DNA of 64,000 nt from Conchiformibius sp. (lineage in GTDB: Bacteria; Pseudomonadota; Gammaproteobacteria; Burkholderiales; Neisseriaceae), in assembly GCA_029984035.1 (NCBI GenBank), contig JASBYJ010000001.1:62001-126000 (forward strand). The letters run 5' to 3'. The translations under genes were made by a program, and so were the position numbers. Below the pieces are notes generated by a model. It did not search any database. It was given only the letters and a program-made list of their open reading frames with translations, and was not told where the DNA came from. Below are positions 54,598 to 63,274 of this stretch, in pieces; the first letter of the stretch is position 1; every line of letters begins with the position of its first letter.

Positions 54598-54661
54598 CGC
54601 TGTGTGGCTCCGCAGTATTCGGGGTGGTTGTTTCTGTTTGGTTGGATAGTTGGCAACGATA

Positions 54662-55690
54662 CTACAAACCACATTTTTCCGCTACAAACTCTGCTAAATC
54701 GGGCATGATTTGAGCGCGTACCGGCAGTACCCAAATATTGCGGTTCAGGCTGCCTGAAAGTTTGACGGCGTCTTTTTCGGTAATGAAAATGCAACCATTT
54801 TCAGGCAGAGCGGCAGGGTCGATAGCGGCGTGGTCGGGTAGGGTAACGGTATGATTCAGATGAAAACCGAGTTGCTTTAGGCTGTCGAAAAAACGTTGCG
54901 GGCGGGCTATGGCGGCTATGGCGGTGCAAACGGTGTGTTCGGGCAGACGGTCGGGATGAAGGATTTGCTCCGGTTGATTCAGGCGGTAGGGTAAGTCGGG
55001 CCGGATATGGCTGTGAAACATGGGAAAGTGTTCGGACAGACCGAGTTGTTGCGCCGCTTGAGACGGGATGCCGTTTTCTGCTTGGCTGAATACAAGGGCA
55101 TCGGTATGCTGCAGGCGGCCTAGCGGTTCGCGCAGGCAGCCGTTGGGCAATACGTCTAGACGGCGGTTGCAGTCGGCGGCGGGAAAAACGGCAATTTCCA
55201 CATCGCGGTGCAGGGCGTAATGTTGCAAGCCGTCATCGGCAACAATGATGTCGGTATCGGGATGGGCCTCGAGTAACAGGCAGCCTGCCGCATAGCGGTC
55301 GGCGGCAACGGCTGCGGGTGCCCGGGTTTGGCGGTAAAGCAGCAGCGGTTCGTCTCCTGCTTCGGCGGCACTGCTGTGTGCGCTGAGCAGGTGGGGGGTG
55401 TTCAGGCTGCGTCCGTAACCGCGGCTGATGATGCCGACACGCAGGCCGCGTTGTTGCAAAGCTGTTACCAATGCGGAGGTAACGGGCGTTTTACCTGTGC
55501 CGCCGGCATGGATGTTGCCGACTATCACAACAGGTACGGGCAGCTTTTGGCTTTTCAGGCTGCCTGAAAGGTAACGTTTGCGCCGATAGCCGGCAATGCG
55601 TTCAAACAAACGCGAAAACGGAAAAAGCAATGCCTGCAGCCATGGTTTGGGCGTATGCCAGTGTTGTTCTATAAGCCGGTGCAACTTCAT
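54662..55690 (-). CDS. lpxK: Tetraacyldisaccharide 4'-kinase
   Basis: Inner-membrane kinase that adds the 4'-phosphate to lipid A precursor. 342 residues. An N-terminal membrane-binding helix (WLQALLFPFSRLFE), the P-loop VGNIHAGGTGKTPV (about 58-71), SRGYGR, the DDGLQHYAL catalytic motif and VFITEKDAVKL-like C-terminal site are visible. ATG 55690 overlaps the EamA stop by four bases (ATGA). Upstream in-frame sequence (to 55762) is not family-like. Confidence 0.96.
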   Translation of the reverse strand: MKLHRLIEQHWHTPKPWLQALLFPFSRLFERIAGYRRKRYLSGSLKSQKLPVPVVIVGNIHAGGTGKTPVTSALVTALQQRGLRVGIISRGYGRSLNTPHLLSAHSSAAEAGDEPLLLYRQTRAPAAVAADRYAAGCLLLEAHPDTDIIVADDGLQHYALHRDVEIAVFPAADCNRRLDVLPNGCLREPLGRLQHTDALVFSQAENGIPSQAAQQLGLSEHFPMFHSHIRPDLPYRLNQPEQILHPDRLPEHTVCTAIAAIARPQRFFDSLKQLGFHLNHTVTLPDHAAIDPAALPENGCIFITEKDAVKLSGSLNRNIWVLPVRAQIMPDLAEFVAEKCGL

Positions 55691-56586
55691 GATTGGCCTG
55701 TCTTGTGCGGTTTGAGTGAACCCAGGTAAATCGCCAGCATGGTGATTAAGGCTCCCGCCCATTGCAGGCCGTTGATGGGCTTGCCCAACATCGTGGCGTC
55801 AATCACTAGGGCGGCAACCGGCTCGGAGAGCAGCAGCAGGCCGGTTAGATTTAAAGACAGCAACGGAATCGCGTAGGCAATCAATCCCCAGGCAAAACAC
55901 TGCATTACGGCACCATATACCATCACCCATCCCCATTGTTGCCAAGTGTTGGGAAACAGGCTGCCTGAATTCAACAGCAGGGCGGGAATGATGAGTGCAG
56001 CCATGCCGCCGAAGCTGATATAGAGCATAAGCGGGAGAATCGGTGTGCGTGCCGCTTGGTGGGTTTTTCGGACGAATACCATCGACAAAGCCAACATCAT
56101 GCCTGAAACCATACCCGATACAAATCCCCATAAGGCGTTGCCGTTATGCGAAAACTCGGGGCTGCCTATCATGGCTACACCGGCAACGGCCAAAATCAGA
56201 CTGAAAATCTGCAGCTTGACCAGCCGTTCTTGAAACCAAAAAAAACCGATAGCCGACAGCCAAAAAATTTGCAGGCTGTTGAGTAAAGTGGAAATGCCCG
56301 GTCCGACAGCGTAAATGCTTTCATGCCACAGCGCCAAATCCAAGCCTAAAAAGACACCGGCAACGAGAGCGCTGTATATGGCGGTTCGGTTGATAGGGAA
56401 ACGTTGTCCGAAGAAGCGTGCCAGCAGCCAGAATACGACCGCCGCCACAGCCAGCCGCCAAAATGCCATGGCATACGCACCGATGTGTACATGGGCGACA
56501 ATCACGCTGCCCAAGCCGAAAACGATGCAACCGATAATCAAACCGATAGCGGCAAAACGGGGAGATTGAAGATATCGGGTGAGCAT
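55687..56586 (-). CDS. EamA/DMT-family transporter
   Basis: 299-residue inner-membrane protein with about ten hydrophobic segments in two similar halves (EamA repeats, about 10-140 and 155-290), each ending in a GxxLI..G or VAALVIDATMLGKPI-like segment. The drug/metabolite transporter superfamily exports or imports many small molecules; no substrate can be assigned. It is the first gene of the lpxK/Trm112/kdsB set and overlaps lpxK by four bases. ATG 56586 is chosen over an upstream start at 56631, which lies in the tRNA terminator region. Confidence 0.88.
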   Translation of the reverse strand: MLTRYLQSPRFAAIGLIIGCIVFGLGSVIVAHVHIGAYAMAFWRLAVAAVVFWLLARFFGQRFPINRTAIYSALVAGVFLGLDLALWHESIYAVGPGISTLLNSLQIFWLSAIGFFWFQERLVKLQIFSLILAVAGVAMIGSPEFSHNGNALWGFVSGMVSGMMLALSMVFVRKTHQAARTPILPLMLYISFGGMAALIIPALLLNSGSLFPNTWQQWGWVMVYGAVMQCFAWGLIAYAIPLLSLNLTGLLLLSEPVAALVIDATMLGKPINGLQWAGALITMLAIYLGSLKPHKTGQS

Positions 56587-56636
56587 GATGATGCCGTCTT
56601 TCGATGTGATGGTGCGTTTTGACGGATGCAAAACGA

Positions 56637-56671
56637 AAAAACAGCATAAGCGTGATGCTTATGCTGTTTTT
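56637..56671 (-). terminator. Terminator of tRNA-Ser
   Basis: Perfect 15-bp stem AAAAACAGCATAAGC/GCTTATGCTGTTTTT with a GTGAT loop. On the minus strand it ends in TTTTTTCGTTTT, 45 nt past the tRNA. Confidence 0.88.
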
Positions 56672-56715
56672 GGAATTTTAAACGTGTTTCATAAGCGAAA
56701 ACATTTAAAACAAAC

Positions 56716-56809
56716 TGGCGGAGTAAGAGGGATTCGAACCCTCGATCCAGGTTTTAGCCCAGATGCACCCTTAGCAGGGGTGTGCCTTCAGCCTCTCAGC
56801 CATTACTCC
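56716..56809 (-). tRNA. tRNA-Ser (anticodon GCU)
   Basis: On the minus strand the acceptor arms GGAGTAA and TTACTCC pair fully, with G discriminator and an encoded CCA end. The anticodon stem CACCC/GGGTG holds the loop CTGCTAA, so the anticodon is GCT, reading AGC and AGU serine codons. The T arm is GAGGG TTCGAATC CCTC. The long variable arm expected of tRNA-Ser is present between anticodon and T arms. Length is about 94 nt including CCA. Confidence 0.97.
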
Positions 56810-56910
56810 GTTTTATACGAAGGGCGGATTATATTTTTTCAGGTATATCGTGTCAATGTTTTAAAAAACGTTCAGGCTGCCTGAATTGTTTTTAAACATG
56901 TTTTTCCGGT

Positions 56911-57414
56911 TTATAGGGAGGGAGTACGGTTAAAAAGATGTTTTCTCATGAGCGTGCAGGGAATGTGTACGTCTAAATTGAGCGGTACGGCTGCGTTTCC
57001 CAGTGGCAGATAGCCGTTGAGTTCGTAAAACGATACGGAATTTTTTGAGGCATACAGGCTCAATATGCTTAAATCGGCGCGTATGGCAAGTTGTTCGGCG
57101 CGTTGCAGCAGTGCGGTACCCAAGCCGCGGTTGTGCAGGAAAGGCAATACGTATAGTGCATCCATTTGCGCTTCGGCAAAGTCCAATTGGAAGAAGCCGC
57201 GGATACCGCCTTCATATTCGATGACCCATAATGTTTTGTCTTTTGAAATCAATGTTTCCAGATAGCTGTCTTGCGTCAGCAGCGGCAACCAGGCTTCCAG
57301 AATTTGCTGTGTATAGCTTTGTGCGCAGGAGTAGCGTACCGCCAAACGGTGGACTTCGCAGATTTGGCGGCAATCTTCTGCACGTGCGGGACGCAACAGG
57401 GTGGGCAGGCTCAT
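56911..57414 (-). CDS. GNAT-family N-acetyltransferase
   Basis: 167 residues with the GNAT fold: an N-terminal LLRPARAEDCRQI strand-helix and the acetyl-CoA loop VLPFLHNRGLGTALLQRAE (the R-G-L-G-T pyrophosphate-binding motif), then LYASKNSVSFYELNGY, a common C-terminal element where the tyrosine may act as acid. Substrate unknown. Between tRNA-Ser and purC, all on the minus strand. Confidence 0.9.
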   Translation of the reverse strand: MSLPTLLRPARAEDCRQICEVHRLAVRYSCAQSYTQQILEAWLPLLTQDSYLETLISKDKTLWVIEYEGGIRGFFQLDFAEAQMDALYVLPFLHNRGLGTALLQRAEQLAIRADLSILSLYASKNSVSFYELNGYLPLGNAAVPLNLDVHIPCTLMRKHLFNRTPSL

Positions 57415-57490
57415 GGCGGTGTGGAGGATAATAGCAGGTTGGAAAACTGTGTGGCGGCGTACATGATACGCCGCCTGGTAGCGTGTCGTT

Positions 57491-58351
57491 TTAAGCGGTC
57501 AATACGTCCAGCGCTTCGCGGTATTTGGCCAAGGTTTTTTCAATAATGTCTTGCGGTACGGCCGGAGCGGGCGGTTGTTTGTTCCAGCCGCTTTGCTCCA
57601 GCCAGTCGCGGATAAACTGTTTGTCAAACGAAGGCGGATTGGTGCCGGGCTGATAGGTGTTTTCCGACCAGAAACGGCTGGAATCGGGAGTTAAAACCTC
57701 GTCCATCAAAGTTAAGGTGCCGTTTTCGTCCAAACCGAATTCGAATTTGGTATCGCAAATGATGATGCCGCGTGTTTCGGCATAGGCTGCGGCTTCGGTA
57801 TAGAGCGCAATGGCTTTGCTGCGCACTTGTTCGGCCAAGTCGGTGCCGATGATGTCGGCGCATTGTTCAAAGCTGATATTTTCGTCATGACCGCCGACTT
57901 CGGCTTTGGTGGACGGGGTGAAAACGGCTTCGGGCAGCTGTTCTGCTTCGCGCAGGTTTTCAGGCAGCCTGATACCGCAAATCGAGCCGGTTTTTTGGTA
58001 TTCTTTCCAGCCGCTGCCTGCCAAATAGCCGCGTACGATGGCTTCTATTTTTACCGGTTGCAGGCGTTTGGCGACTACGGCGCGTCTTTCGATGGTGCGC
58101 GCCTGTTCTTCGGGCAGGATGTCGTAAACGGTTTGTCCTGTGAAGTGGTTGGGCATGATGTGGCTGAGTTTTTCGAACCAAAAATTGGAAATTTGGGTCA
58201 GAATTTCGCCTTTTTGCGGAATCGGTTCGTTTAGGATAACGTCAAAGGCAGACAAGCGGTCGCTGGCGACAATCAACATGGATTGTTCATCGATTTCATA
58301 CAAATCGCGCACTTTGCCGGAATAGATTTTTTTCAGAGAAATGGTGTTCAT
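57491..58351 (-). CDS. purC: SAICAR synthase
   Basis: ATP-dependent enzyme of purine synthesis joining aspartate to CAIR. 286 residues, the longer form. Seen: KKIYSGKVRDLYEID, IVASDRLSAFDVIL, VEAIVRGYLAGSGWKEY-like segment (IEAIVRGYLAGSGWKEYQ), the FEFGLDENG and DEVLTPDSSRFW motifs. Upstream, 265 bp divergent from era carry three DUSs and must hold both promoters. Confidence 0.96.
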   Translation of the reverse strand: MNTISLKKIYSGKVRDLYEIDEQSMLIVASDRLSAFDVILNEPIPQKGEILTQISNFWFEKLSHIMPNHFTGQTVYDILPEEQARTIERRAVVAKRLQPVKIEAIVRGYLAGSGWKEYQKTGSICGIRLPENLREAEQLPEAVFTPSTKAEVGGHDENISFEQCADIIGTDLAEQVRSKAIALYTEAAAYAETRGIIICDTKFEFGLDENGTLTLMDEVLTPDSSRFWSENTYQPGTNPPSFDKQFIRDWLEQSGWNKQPPAPAVPQDIIEKTLAKYREALDVLTA

Positions 58352-58616
58352 GGCGGATACCCGTGAGCAAATGGGCGTATTTTACGCTGAAAACGGTTTT
58401 CAGGCAGCCTGAAAATCAAACAGAACGGTAGGGTAAATGTTAAAATTGCGGCTGCTGCGTCTGTTTTCAGGCAGCCTGATGCAGGGCGTTCGGGCGTGCT
58501 TGGGGAACGGATGCCGAGGATTGGGAAATCCGTACGGGTTCGGGCGGGCCGTTGTTCTGTTAAGGCATCGGTTGGTTTGGCGGAGTGCCGTGCGGACGGT
58601 AAATTGATATTGAACC

Positions 58617-59540
58617 ATGCTGTCTGAAAGAGAAATTGTGCAAACTGAATCTGTTCGTGCTTATCGTTGCGGCTTTATCGCTATTGTCGGCCGTCCGAAT
58701 GTGGGCAAGTCCACGCTGATGAACCATTTAATCGGCCAGAAAATCAGCATTACCAGTAAAAAAGCGCAAACCACGCGCCATAAGGTAACGGGTATTTATA
58801 CCGATGCCGATGCACAGTTGGTGTTTGTGGATACGCCCGGTTTCCAAACCGACCACCGCAATGCTTTGAACGACCGCTTGAATTTGAATGTTACCGAAGC
58901 GATGGGCGGCGTGGATGTGATTGTGTTTGTGGTGGAGGCGATGCGTTTTACCGATGCCGACCGCACGGTGTTGAAACAATTGCCCGGGCATACGCCGGTT
59001 GTATTGGTGGCGAACAAAACCGATAAGGAAAAGGCGAAAGATACTTTTGCTTTGCAGGCGTTTATAGACGGCGTGATGCGGGAATTCCCGTTTTCAGGCA
59101 GCGCAACCGTGAGTGCCAAACACGGTTTGCGGATTGCGTTGCTGCTGGAAACGCTGAAACCTTATCTGCCCGAAAGCGTGCCGCTTTATCCGGAAGATAT
59201 GGTTACGGACAAATCCAGCCGTTTTTTGGCGATGGAGATTGTGCGGGAAAAACTGTTCCGCTATTTGGGCGAAGAGCTGCCTTATGCGGTGAATGTCGAG
59301 GTGGAGCGGTTTAAAGAGGAAAACGGCGTGTGGCATATTTATATCGCGGTGTTGGTGGACAAGGAAAACCAGAAGCCGATTATCATCGGCAAGGGCGGAG
59401 AAAAATTGAAAAAAATTTCCACCGAAGCGCGTTTGGATATGGAAAAACTGTTTGATGTGAAAGTGTTTTTAAAAGTGTGGGTCAAAGTCAAATCGGGCTG
59501 GGCGGACGATGTGCGCTTTTTGAATGAATTGGGAATGTAA
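58617..59540 (+). CDS. era: GTPase Era
   Basis: Essential GTPase for 16S rRNA maturation and 30S assembly. 307 residues. G1 GRPNVGKST (about 23-31), G3 DTPGF, G4 NKTD, and the C-terminal KH domain (KPIIIGKGGEKLKKISTEARLDMEKLF). The first codons (ATG CTG TCT GAA) contain a degenerate DUS. rnc, often adjacent in other genomes, is not upstream here. Confidence 0.96.
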   Translation: MLSEREIVQTESVRAYRCGFIAIVGRPNVGKSTLMNHLIGQKISITSKKAQTTRHKVTGIYTDADAQLVFVDTPGFQTDHRNALNDRLNLNVTEAMGGVDVIVFVVEAMRFTDADRTVLKQLPGHTPVVLVANKTDKEKAKDTFALQAFIDGVMREFPFSGSATVSAKHGLRIALLLETLKPYLPESVPLYPEDMVTDKSSRFLAMEIVREKLFRYLGEELPYAVNVEVERFKEENGVWHIYIAVLVDKENQKPIIIGKGGEKLKKISTEARLDMEKLFDVKVFLKVWVKVKSGWADDVRFLNELGM

Positions 59541-59584
59541 TCATCGGGCGGCGTTCAGGCTGCCTGAAAAGAAACGGTGAAAAA

Positions 59585-60322
59585 ATGGCAAACCAACGTT
59601 TGATTTACGGCTTTCATGCGGTGAACGCCCGCTTGTGGCAAAACCCGAAATCGATTACCGAACTGTATGTTGCGGAAGGGAAAAATGACGCACGAATGCG
59701 CGAAGTGCTGGAAAAGGCGGCAGCGGAAAACGTACGCGTACATTTTGTACAGCCCGAACGTTTGGCGGCAATAGCCAAAGGTGCGCGGCATCAGGGCGTG
59801 GCGGGATTTATCGATGCGTCTAAAAACCACGTTTATTTGGAAGATGTATTGGAGAATCTGAAAGAGCCGCCTTTCTTGCTGGTGTTGGACGGCATTACCG
59901 ACCCGCACAATCTGGGCGCGTGTTTGCGTACCGCCGATGCGATGGGCGTGCATGCCGTGATTGCGCCCAAAGATAAAAGCGCGGGTTTGAACGCCACCGT
60001 CAGCAAAGTGGCGTGCGGCGCGGCGGAAACCGTACCGTATATTACCGTAACCAATTTGGCGCGGACGCTGCGCGAGTTGAAAGAATACGGCATTTGGATA
60101 GTCGGTACGGATATGGAAGGCGACAGCGATTTGTTCCATTACGATATTCCGCAAAGCGTGGCGTGGGTGATGGGTAACGAGGGCGAAGGTATGCGCCGCT
60201 TGACGCGCGAACATTGCGATGCGTTGGTGTCCATTCCGATGTTCGGCACGGTGCAGAGTATGAATATTTCGGTGAGCGCGGGAATGGTATTGGCGGAAAC
60301 GCGCCGGCAAAGAAGTGTTTAA
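59585..60322 (+). CDS. rlmB: 23S rRNA (guanosine-2'-O-)-methyltransferase RlmB
   Basis: SPOUT-family methyltransferase for Gm2251 of 23S rRNA. 245 residues. N-terminal substrate-binding domain (LIYGFHAVNARL), then the knotted SAM domain with LDGITDPHNLGACLRTADAMG, VMGNEGEGMRRL and SIPMFGTVQSMNISVSAGM. Starts at ATG 59585, 44 bp past era with a DUS in the gap. Confidence 0.95.
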   Translation: MANQRLIYGFHAVNARLWQNPKSITELYVAEGKNDARMREVLEKAAAENVRVHFVQPERLAAIAKGARHQGVAGFIDASKNHVYLEDVLENLKEPPFLLVLDGITDPHNLGACLRTADAMGVHAVIAPKDKSAGLNATVSKVACGAAETVPYITVTNLARTLRELKEYGIWIVGTDMEGDSDLFHYDIPQSVAWVMGNEGEGMRRLTREHCDALVSIPMFGTVQSMNISVSAGMVLAETRRQRSV

Positions 60323-60408
60323 GCCTTGTTCGGGCAGCCTGTATGATTGGATGTTTCGGGCTGCCTGAAAAATCGGAGACCGGGCTGTCGAAACAAAGGA
60401 AAACCGAT

Positions 60409-61770
60409 ATGAAATATGCGATTAATTCAAAAGAGATTTTAGAAACCGTGCGCATGGTTGCCGACCAAAATTTTGACGTGCGTACCTTAACCATCGGCAT
60501 CGATTTGCACGCCTGCATCAGCAGCGATATCAACACCTTGAATCAAAAAATTTACGACAGAATCACGCGAACGGGCGAGCACTTGGTGCAAACCGCGCAC
60601 GATTTGTCTGCCAAATACGGCGTGCCGATTGTGAACCAGCGCATTTCGGTAACGCCCATTGCGCAAATTGCGGCGGCAACGGGCGCGCAAAATTATGTTT
60701 CCATTGCCCAAACGTTGGATAAAGCGGCAAAAGCAATCGGCGTGTCGTTTATCGGCGGTTTTTCCACTTTGGCGCAAAAAGGTTTGACACCGTCGGGACG
60801 CGTATTGATTGATTCGCTGCCTGAAGCGATGGCGGAAACGGATATTGTCTGCGCTTCAGTAAATATCGGCAGCACTCGGGCGGGCATCAATATGGATGCT
60901 GTGAAACTGATGGGCGAAACCATCAAGCGCACCGCCGTTGCCACGCCCGAAGGTTTCGGCTGCGCCAAAATCGTGGTGTTTTGCAATGCGGTGAACGACA
61001 ATCCGTTTATGGCGGGCGCGTTTCACGGTGCGGGCGAAGGCGATGTGATGTTGAATGTGGGCGTGTCGGGGCCGGGTGTGGTTCAGGCAGCCTTAACGGG
61101 ATGCGATAGCGAAGATTTGACCGAAATCGCCGAAATCGTGAAAAAAACGGCGTTTAAAATCACGCGTGTGGGCGAGTTAATCGGACATGAGGCGGCCAAA
61201 CGGCTGAATATTCCGTTCGGTATTTTGGATTTGTCGCTGGCTCCCACGCCTGCCGTAGGCGACAGTGTGGCGCGGATTTTGGAAGCGATGGGATTAAGCG
61301 TGTGCGGCACGCACGGCACCACCGCCGCGCTCGCCCTGCTCAACGATGCGGTGAAAAAAGGCGGCATGATGGCCAGCAGCGCGGTGGGCGGATTGAGCGG
61401 TGCGTTTATTCCCGTTTCCGAAGACGAAGGCATGATTGCCGCCGCCCAATCGGGTATTTTGACTTTGGATAAATTGGAAGCGATGACGGCGGTGTGTTCG
61501 GTGGGCTTGGATATGATTGCCGTGCCCGGGCATACTTCTGCGGCAACCATTTCGGGCATCATCGCGGACGAAGCCGCCATCGGCATGATTAACGGCAAAA
61601 CCACCGCCGTGCGGATTATTCCCGTTACCGGCAAAGATGTGGGCGACAGCGTGGAATTCGGCGGATTGCTGGGCTACGCGCCGATTATGCCCGTCAAGCA
61701 CGGCTCATGCGAAGTGTTTGTCAATCGCGGCGGCCGCATTCCCGCGCCGGTGCAGTCTATGAAAAATTAA
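60409..61770 (+). CDS. UPF0210 (DUF711) family protein
   Basis: 453 residues of a PFL-like family with unknown biochemical role. Seen: IGIDLHACISSDI, NQRISVTPIAQI, FIGGFSTLAQKG, GVSGPGVV, SLAPTPAVGDSVARILE, AVGGLSGAFIPVSED and the late PGHTSAATISGIIADE. AAAGGA precedes ATG 60409. In many bacteria an ACT-domain gene (UPF0237) sits directly upstream; here rlmB does, with no ACT gene in the window. Confidence 0.9.
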   Translation: MKYAINSKEILETVRMVADQNFDVRTLTIGIDLHACISSDINTLNQKIYDRITRTGEHLVQTAHDLSAKYGVPIVNQRISVTPIAQIAAATGAQNYVSIAQTLDKAAKAIGVSFIGGFSTLAQKGLTPSGRVLIDSLPEAMAETDIVCASVNIGSTRAGINMDAVKLMGETIKRTAVATPEGFGCAKIVVFCNAVNDNPFMAGAFHGAGEGDVMLNVGVSGPGVVQAALTGCDSEDLTEIAEIVKKTAFKITRVGELIGHEAAKRLNIPFGILDLSLAPTPAVGDSVARILEAMGLSVCGTHGTTAALALLNDAVKKGGMMASSAVGGLSGAFIPVSEDEGMIAAAQSGILTLDKLEAMTAVCSVGLDMIAVPGHTSAATISGIIADEAAIGMINGKTTAVRIIPVTGKDVGDSVEFGGLLGYAPIMPVKHGSCEVFVNRGGRIPAPVQSMKN

Positions 61771-61903
61771 ACAGGCTGCCCGAAGGGTTTTCAGGCTGCC
61801 TGAACAGGTTGCGGCACGGATGGTATCGGATGGGTTTGATTTTCCGTAAGCCGTATTTGGATAGGTTTGGAATCAGGCTGCCTGAACGGCAGCCGTTACG
61901 ATG

Positions 61904-62794
61904 ATGCACTATATCGGACGTTTTGCCCCCAGCCCCACAGGTTTGCTGCATATCGGCTCATTGCTGACCGCCGTGGCATCGTATGCCGATGCCCGTGCGC
62001 ACGGCGGCCTTTGGCTGGTACGCATGGAAGACCTTGACCCGCCCCGTGAAATGCGGGGGGCGGCAGACGATATTTTGCGGACTTTGGAGGTTTTCGGCTT
62101 CGAATGGGACGGCGCGGTGATGTATCAAAGCCGCCGTTATGATGCGTATGCCGCCGCCTTGGAGATTTTGAAAGCGGAGGGGTTGGCCTACCCCTGTTAT
62201 TGCAGCCGCAAAGATTGGCACGCCGCTGCCGAGCAGGGCGTGGACGGTTTTGTATATAACGGACATTGTGCCGGCAATCTTTTCAGGCAGCCTGAAAACG
62301 GCAAAGCGGCTGCTTGGCGTTTGCGTGTGAATCACGACACCATAGCGTTTCACGATGCCGTAGTCGGCGCTTATGCCCAAAATTTGGCCCGCGATATCGG
62401 CGATTTCGTATTGTTGCGCGCAGACGGCTTTTGGGCATACCAATTGGCTGTGGTGGCGGACGATGCCGAACAGGGCGTTACCCATATTGTACGCGGACAG
62501 GATTTGCTGGTTTCCACGCCGCGTCAGATTTATCTGCAACGCTGCCTGCAACTGCCGCCAATCCGTTATGCCCATTTGCCTCTGCTGACCAACCGCTTGG
62601 GACAGAAATGGTCGAAACAGACTTTGGCGCCCGCTTTGGAGCATCGGCAGCGGAAAAAATTATTGCGGCAGGTGATGGCTTATTTAAACCTGCCCGAAGC
62701 TCCTGAGGGGTGCAGTGCGAAAGAATTGTTGCAATGGGCGGTAGCGCATTGGGATATCAGCTGCGTTCCGTGTCAGGCCGTGTGTACCGAATAG
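61904..62794 (+). CDS. gluQ: Glutamyl-Q tRNA(Asp) synthetase
   Basis: Truncated class-I synthetase relative that attaches glutamate to the queuosine base of tRNA-Asp. About 296 residues, lacking the anticodon-binding domain. Seen: GRFAPSPTGLLHIGSLLTAV with HIGH-type motif, MEDLDPPR, the zinc site CYCSRKDW with a later GHC, FWAYQLAVVADDAEQGVTHIVRGQDLL and the KMSKS-like KWSKQT. An in-frame DUS encodes LFRQPEN right after the zinc site. ATG 61901 or 61904 are both possible. Confidence 0.95.
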   Translation: MHYIGRFAPSPTGLLHIGSLLTAVASYADARAHGGLWLVRMEDLDPPREMRGAADDILRTLEVFGFEWDGAVMYQSRRYDAYAAALEILKAEGLAYPCYCSRKDWHAAAEQGVDGFVYNGHCAGNLFRQPENGKAAAWRLRVNHDTIAFHDAVVGAYAQNLARDIGDFVLLRADGFWAYQLAVVADDAEQGVTHIVRGQDLLVSTPRQIYLQRCLQLPPIRYAHLPLLTNRLGQKWSKQTLAPALEHRQRKKLLRQVMAYLNLPEAPEGCSAKELLQWAVAHWDISCVPCQAVCTE

Positions 62795-63274
62795 CCGGCG
62801 AACCATATCTTGCTTGGCGGAACGCAACGGTTTCTTTGTTTTCAGGCAGCCTGAAAACTGAATGAAAACTGAGGTTTGTCCTTGAATACTTTGGGTAACG
62901 GCCGCCTTATTTTTCAGGCAGAAGCATGGGTGTTCAGTTTCTTTTGAAAAAACCAAAGGTAACGGCCGCTTTATTTTTCAGGCAAAAGCAGGGCGGCCAA
63001 TCATTTCTCCCGCCGCAATCCGGTTAATCAAGCGGTAGGAAGTTATCGGATACGGGCCGTCAGCGTGAGACGTTGACCGTTGCTAAACCTGAAGACGCAT
63101 AAACCGTTGTCGGCATTTGCGGTCTATGGACAGCCGCTTGATTTTTTCAGGCTGCCTGAAAGCCGGCCGCATGAGCGTTATCGTCAGACAGCCGGACAGC
63201 CGCTTCGTTTTTTCAGGCAGCCTGAAAATACACCGTCTTTCATGACGACCGATTGATTGGAATGTTTCACATTT
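62795..63274. repeat. Repeat-rich gap between gluQ and dinG
   Basis: No gene. Two tandem-like pairs: GGTAACGGCCGC..TTATTTTTCAGGCA at 62894-62926 and 62958-62990 (64 bp apart), and GGACAGCCGCTT..TTTTTTCAGGC.GCCTGAAA at 63128-63160 and 63194-63227 (66 bp apart). Each repeat ends in a DUS or partial DUS, suggesting duplication around uptake sequences. Also three intact DUSs. Confidence 0.75.
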
